Below are positions 8,374 through 10,702 of a stretch of DNA of 10,702 nucleotides, one piece after another. The stretch comes from Comamonadaceae bacterium. Lineage in GTDB: Bacteria > Pseudomonadota > Gammaproteobacteria > Burkholderiales > Burkholderiaceae. Where the stretch lies: the NCBI GenBank assembly GCA_947505995.1, contig CANNNB010000067.1, forward strand, positions 1 to 10,702, given 5' to 3'. A model generated the notes under the pieces. That model did no database searches, had not been told where the DNA came from, and worked only from the letters and a program-made list of their open reading frames with translations. A program made the position numbers and the translations under genes. Positions within the stretch are counted from its first letter, which is position 1. Each line of letters begins with the position of its first letter.

Positions 8374-8403
8374 ATTGTAGCGGTAGCATGCAGCTCTGGC
8401 GAA
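8374..8403 (-). promoter_or_regulatory. Candidate bamE operon promoter
   Basis: The minus strand has TACAAT at 8374-8379 (5 of 6 matches to TATAAT), preceded at 18 bases by a weak -35, TTCGCC, at 8398-8403. Transcription would start near 8367, about 23 bases before the chosen bamE ATG. It would face the candidate fur promoter, so the two would overlap. The -10 hexamer is good and the -35 poor. Confidence 0.4.
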
Positions 8404-8449
8404 GTTCCTTGGGTCAAAGCCCCTCTCTTTCAATTTCAACTGAAAATAC

Positions 8450-8872
8450 ATGGACGAACTCAAAAGCACAGGTCTAAAGGCCACCATCCCTCGGCAAAAG
8501 ATTTTGGAAATCTTTCAAAAGGGGACCCTCAGGCACATGACAGCCGAGGATGTTTTCAAACATTTGATCAATGACAATGCCGACATTGGTTTGGCAACGG
8601 TTTACCGAGTTTTGACGCAGTTTGAACAGGCTGGGCTGTTAAGCCGCAACCATTTTGAAAGCGGCAAAGCGGTTTACGAACTGAATGAGGGGCAACACCA
8701 TGACCACATGGTGTGCCTAGACTGCGGCAAAGTTGAAGAGTTTTACGATGCAGAAATTGAGAAACGACAGCACGATGTGGCACTTGCCAAGGGCTTTGTG
8801 ATTGCCGATCATGCGCTCAGTTTGTATGCACACTGCACCCAAAACCCCTGCCCCCATCGCAACCGCGCCTAA
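8450..8872 (+). CDS. fur: Ferric uptake regulator Fur
   Basis: Fur is a dimeric, iron-responsive transcriptional repressor that controls iron uptake and storage genes. The 140-residue product starts with [19 protein letters not shown], matching the Fur N-terminus. The winged-helix DNA-binding domain runs to about residue 80 and includes the recognition segment [19 protein letters not shown] at 45-63. The metal-binding part has HHDH at 83-86, the zinc cysteines C89 and C92 (CLDC), and a second pair C129 and C134 (AHCTQNPC). H29 lines up with E. coli H33. All key ligands look intact. It is the only plus-strand gene here. It diverges from bamE and converges with hprK with 21 bases between stop codons and no visible terminator. 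I see no convincing Fur box in its leader and no strong Shine-Dalgarno site. Confidence 0.97.
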   Translation: MDELKSTGLKATIPRQKILEIFQKGTLRHMTAEDVFKHLINDNADIGLATVYRVLTQFEQAGLLSRNHFESGKAVYELNEGQHHDHMVCLDCGKVEEFYDAEIEKRQHDVALAKGFVIADHALSLYAHCTQNPCPHRNRA

Positions 8873-8893
8873 GTCAGCCGAGGTTAGACGCCA

Positions 8894-9835
8894 TCAGCCC
8901 ATGGCCGCGCGTTGGCGCTCCATGAAGTCTTGGTAGGTGTCGATGCCGCGCATTTGCAAAATGGTGTTTCGCACTGCGGCCTCCACCAGCACCGCGATGT
9001 TGCGCCCAGCCACCACTTGGATAACTACTTTTCGCACGGCAATGCCCAGCACATCTTGCGTAAGTGGCTCGGTGGGAATGCGCTCGTAATCGCGTTCAAA
9101 GTTCTCGCGGCGCACCAAGTGCACAATGAGTTTCAAGCGCATTTTGCGGCGAACCGCTGTTTCTCCAAAAATGCCGCGAATGTCCAACAGGCCAATGCCG
9201 CGAACCTCTAACAAGTTTTGAAGCAAATCGGGGCAACGCCCCTCAATGGTGGTTTGATTGATGCGGAACAGGTCAACGGCATCATCGGCCACCAAACCAT
9301 TGCCCCGAGAAATCAACTCCAAGCCCAGCTCACTTTTGCCGAGGCCAGACTCGCCCGTGATCAAGACACCCAAACCCAAAATATCCATGAACACGCCATG
9401 CATGGTGGTGCGGTCGGCAAAGTGTTTGGACAAATACGCCCTGAGCACATCAATCACAAAAGCCGATGACTCGGGAGTGGAGAACATGGGTATTTGAGCG
9501 CCCTCACAAACTCGAAGCAAGGCCTCAGGCGCGGTTTGGCCATCGGCCAAGACCAAGACAGGGGGCTCCAAGGTCACAATGCGCGAGACACGCCTGATGC
9601 AATCCTGTTCGCTGCCTCGCATCAGGTAGGACACCTCGCGTTCGCCTAAGATTTGAACCCGGTAAGGATGGATGTAGTTCAAATAGCCCACCAAATCGGC
9701 ACCGGATCGCGCGGCGCGGACGGCAACTTCATCAAATCGGCGCTCCGAGGCACCTAGGCCCGCAATCCACTGCCACTTAAGTTTGCCTCGGTGGTCTTCA
9801 AACAGCGCATCTGCGCTGACAGCGGTCGGCTTCAT
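8894..9835 (-). CDS. hprK: HPr kinase/phosphorylase
   Basis: HprK phosphorylates and dephosphorylates a serine of the PTS phosphocarrier HPr (or its nitrogen-PTS paralogue NPr) in the cytoplasm. The 313-residue length is normal. The N-terminal domain (about 1-130) precedes the kinase domain. The latter contains HGVFMDILG at 146-154, the Walker A loop GESGLGKS at 161-168, VADDAVDLF at 182-190, the HprK signature [16 protein letters not shown] at 209-224, and the C-terminal [14 protein letters not shown] at 277-290. These place it firmly in the family. It follows ptsN by 39 bases and is likely co-transcribed with it, a typical betaproteobacterial arrangement. In many relatives rapZ follows; here the next gene is convergent fur. 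A GAGGT Shine-Dalgarno site stands 4 bases before the ATG, supporting this start. Confidence 0.97.
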   Translation of the reverse strand: MKPTAVSADALFEDHRGKLKWQWIAGLGASERRFDEVAVRAARSGADLVGYLNYIHPYRVQILGEREVSYLMRGSEQDCIRRVSRIVTLEPPVLVLADGQTAPEALLRVCEGAQIPMFSTPESSAFVIDVLRAYLSKHFADRTTMHGVFMDILGLGVLITGESGLGKSELGLELISRGNGLVADDAVDLFRINQTTIEGRCPDLLQNLLEVRGIGLLDIRGIFGETAVRRKMRLKLIVHLVRRENFERDYERIPTEPLTQDVLGIAVRKVVIQVVAGRNIAVLVEAAVRNTILQMRGIDTYQDFMERQRAAMG

Positions 9836-9839
9836 TTCA

Positions 9840-9844
9840 ACCTC
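9840..9844 (-). promoter_or_regulatory. Ribosome binding site of hprK
   Basis: The minus strand reads GAGGT followed by four bases and the hprK ATG. It is the only clear Shine-Dalgarno motif among the starts in this window, and it fixes the hprK start. Confidence 0.7.
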
Positions 9845-9874
9845 GTTTCGTTGATGAACTAAAGAGCATCAGTC

Positions 9875-10336
9875 TCAGTTGGCAGGCAACCATTTGTCAA
9901 TCAAATCGTGCAAGCTTGACGCGGAGGCGCTTCTGATCATGTTGTCCCGTGTGCTGGCATTGCTCAACAGCTCTGCAATTTCAGACAATATTTCTAAATG
10001 CTTTTGGGTGGCCGCTTCGGGCACTAACAAGAAAATGAGCAAGGTCACAGCTTGCTCGTCAGGGGCATCAAAACCAATGGCTTGGGCCAATTGAAAAACG
10101 GCCGCCATGGGAGACTTCAAACCCTTGATGCGGCCATGCGGGATGGCAACACCATGGCCTAAACCCGTAGAGCCCAGGCGTTCCCTGGCAAACAAGCTGT
10201 CTGTGACCAAGGCTCTGGACAGACCATGTAAATTTTCAAACAGCAAGCCCGCCTCTTCAAAAGCGCGCTTCTTGCTGGTGGCGTCTACGCCAACCAGCAC
10301 TTGTTCAACAGGGAGAATGGCTGCAAGTCTGTTCAT
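9875..10336 (-). CDS. ptsN: Nitrogen-PTS regulatory protein EIIA-Ntr
   Basis: PtsN is the terminal phosphoacceptor of the nitrogen phosphotransferase system. Its phosphorylation state regulates, among others, potassium handling and carbon/nitrogen balance in the cytoplasm. The 153-residue protein is a single EIIA domain of the mannitol/fructose type. The phosphorylatable histidine is H67 in GLGHGVAIPHGRI, corresponding to E. coli H73. The KKRAFEEAGLLFEN segment (about 22-35) and LLIFLLVPEAATQKHLEILSEIA-type stretch (about 99-120) are also typical, with KHLEIL marking the family. It lies downstream of hpf, from which an intrinsic terminator separates it, and upstream of hprK. A CATAAT hexamer just before the ATG may be its own promoter. 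No Shine-Dalgarno site is visible. Confidence 0.97.
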   Translation of the reverse strand: MNRLAAILPVEQVLVGVDATSKKRAFEEAGLLFENLHGLSRALVTDSLFARERLGSTGLGHGVAIPHGRIKGLKSPMAAVFQLAQAIGFDAPDEQAVTLLIFLLVPEAATQKHLEILSEIAELLSNASTRDNMIRSASASSLHDLIDKWLPAN

Positions 10337-10347
10337 ATCGAGGGCGG

Positions 10348-10353
10348 ATTATG
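10348..10353 (-). promoter_or_regulatory. Possible -10 element before ptsN
   Basis: The minus strand reads CATAAT (5 of 6 matches to TATAAT), ending 11 bases before the ptsN ATG. A -35 is not convincing; TTGGTG at a 19-base spacing overlaps the tail of the upstream terminator. It would explain how ptsN-hprK is expressed despite the terminator, with a leader of only about 4 bases. Confidence 0.3.
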
Positions 10354-10376
10354 CACCCTGCGAAAGGCCATTCACC

Positions 10377-10402
10377 AAAAAAACCGCACCTCAGGGGTGC
10401 GG
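10377..10402 (-). terminator. Intrinsic terminator after hpf
   Basis: On the minus strand CCGCACC (10396-10402) pairs perfectly with GGTGCGG (10384-10390) around a 5-base loop, and seven T residues follow (10377-10383). This is a textbook Rho-independent terminator, about 30 bases after the hpf stop codon and 41 before the ptsN start. Confidence 0.88.
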
Positions 10403-10432
10403 CGGCGTACTTCATTTGAAAAAATAGGGCTT

Positions 10433-10702
10433 TCACATCATGCGCTTGGGCGCTATGTGGTGATGGTCCAAGATTCGATTTTTGTGCTTGACCACTTGAC
10501 GGTCCAATTTATCGACCAAGTCATCGACCGCAGCATAGAGGTCTTGGTGCGAGCTTTCGGCAAATAAATCATTGCCTTTGACATGAATATTGCACTCTGC
10601 GCGCTGTCGTTTCTCTTTCTCTTTTTGTTTTTCAACCGTGAGCAACACTTTCACATCCACCACTTGGTCAAAATGCCGAGTGATTCGGTCTAGCTTGCCA
10701 GT
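10433..10702 (-). CDS. hpf: Ribosome hibernation-promoting factor, 3' part (cut by window edge)
   Basis: HPF/YfiA-family proteins bind the 30S subunit at the A and P sites and inactivate or dimerise ribosomes in stationary phase. Reading from the right edge, the frame is open and gives 89 residues. It begins TGKLDRITRHFDQVVDVKVLL, so translation clearly starts outside the window; the in-frame GTG at 10661-10663 is internal. The remaining sequence shows the family pattern: KQKEKEKRQRAECNIHVKGNDLFAE, then DLYAAVDDLVDKLDRQVVKHKNR, and a short C-terminus ending in RMM. It is therefore the short form, lacking the long C-terminal dimerisation domain. About 20-25 N-terminal residues should be missing. 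In relatives rpoN usually lies upstream, beyond this edge (inference). An intrinsic terminator follows it. Confidence 0.95.
   Translation of the reverse strand, partial: TGKLDRITRHFDQVVDVKVLLTVEKQKEKEKRQRAECNIHVKGNDLFAESSHQDLYAAVDDLVDKLDRQVVKHKNRILDHHHIAPKRMM

Noticed and set aside
8363..8375. ATGATCGTGTCAT as a Fur box for autoregulation.
   Set aside because: Arms of only 4 bases match, and alignment to the 19-base GATAATGATAATCATTATC consensus is poor beyond the ATGAT core. It is kept only as an imperfect palindrome in the promoter overlap.
8434..8445. Short inverted repeat TTTCAACTGAAA just before the fur ATG.
   Set aside because: Five-base A/T-rich arms with a 2-base centre are expected by chance, and no known operator was recognised.
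10433..10663. A complete 76-residue gene starting at the GTG at 10661-10663.
   Set aside because: The frame continues open to the window edge, and the upstream residues KLDRITRHFDQV are characteristic of HPF, so this is the 3' part of a longer gene.

Overview
The window reads as an ordinary, densely packed chromosomal segment of a betaproteobacterium, most likely a Comamonadaceae member (Limnohabitans/Rhodoferax/Polaromonas type). This rests on the protein flavour and on the gene order hpf-ptsN-hprK / fur / bamE-dapB-exbB-exbD-leuS-lptE-holA-proA. The genus is inferred from family knowledge; no search was possible. Base composition looks moderate and even. I see no mobile element, CRISPR array, tRNA, rRNA or phage gene, and no intergenic gap longer than about 110 bases.

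Layout. From right to left on the minus strand, the right edge holds the 3' part of hpf (ribosome hibernation factor, cut by the window edge). A clear intrinsic terminator follows, then ptsN (EIIA-Ntr) and hprK (HPr kinase/phosphorylase), the nitrogen-PTS regulatory pair. hprK converges on the only plus-strand gene, fur, with 21 bases between the stop codons. fur diverges from bamE across a short region that appears to hold overlapping promoters. Reading left from there, all on the minus strand, come bamE (outer-membrane assembly lipoprotein), dapB (lysine/diaminopimelate synthesis), exbB and exbD (proton-channel pair without a neighbouring tonB), leuS (leucyl-tRNA synthetase), lptE (LPS assembly lipoprotein), holA (DNA polymerase III delta) and proA (proline synthesis). 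proA ends 5 bases inside the left edge.

How the genes work together. The left block is a co-oriented housekeeping cluster with gaps of 5 to 96 bases. Several products serve the cell envelope: BamE and LptE in outer-membrane biogenesis, DapB in peptidoglycan precursor supply, and ExbB/ExbD in proton-motive-force transduction. The right block is regulatory: ribosome hibernation, PTS-Ntr signalling and iron regulation.

I found no credible undescribed system. The observations worth a second look are modest. They are a twin-arginine-like motif in the LptE lipoprotein signal, a near-absence of Shine-Dalgarno motifs, -10-like hexamers unusually close to several start codons, overlapping divergent fur/bamE promoters, an orphan exbB-exbD pair, a proline-rich tail on BamE, a TMSKS variant in LeuRS, and an imperfect hairpin before leuS.
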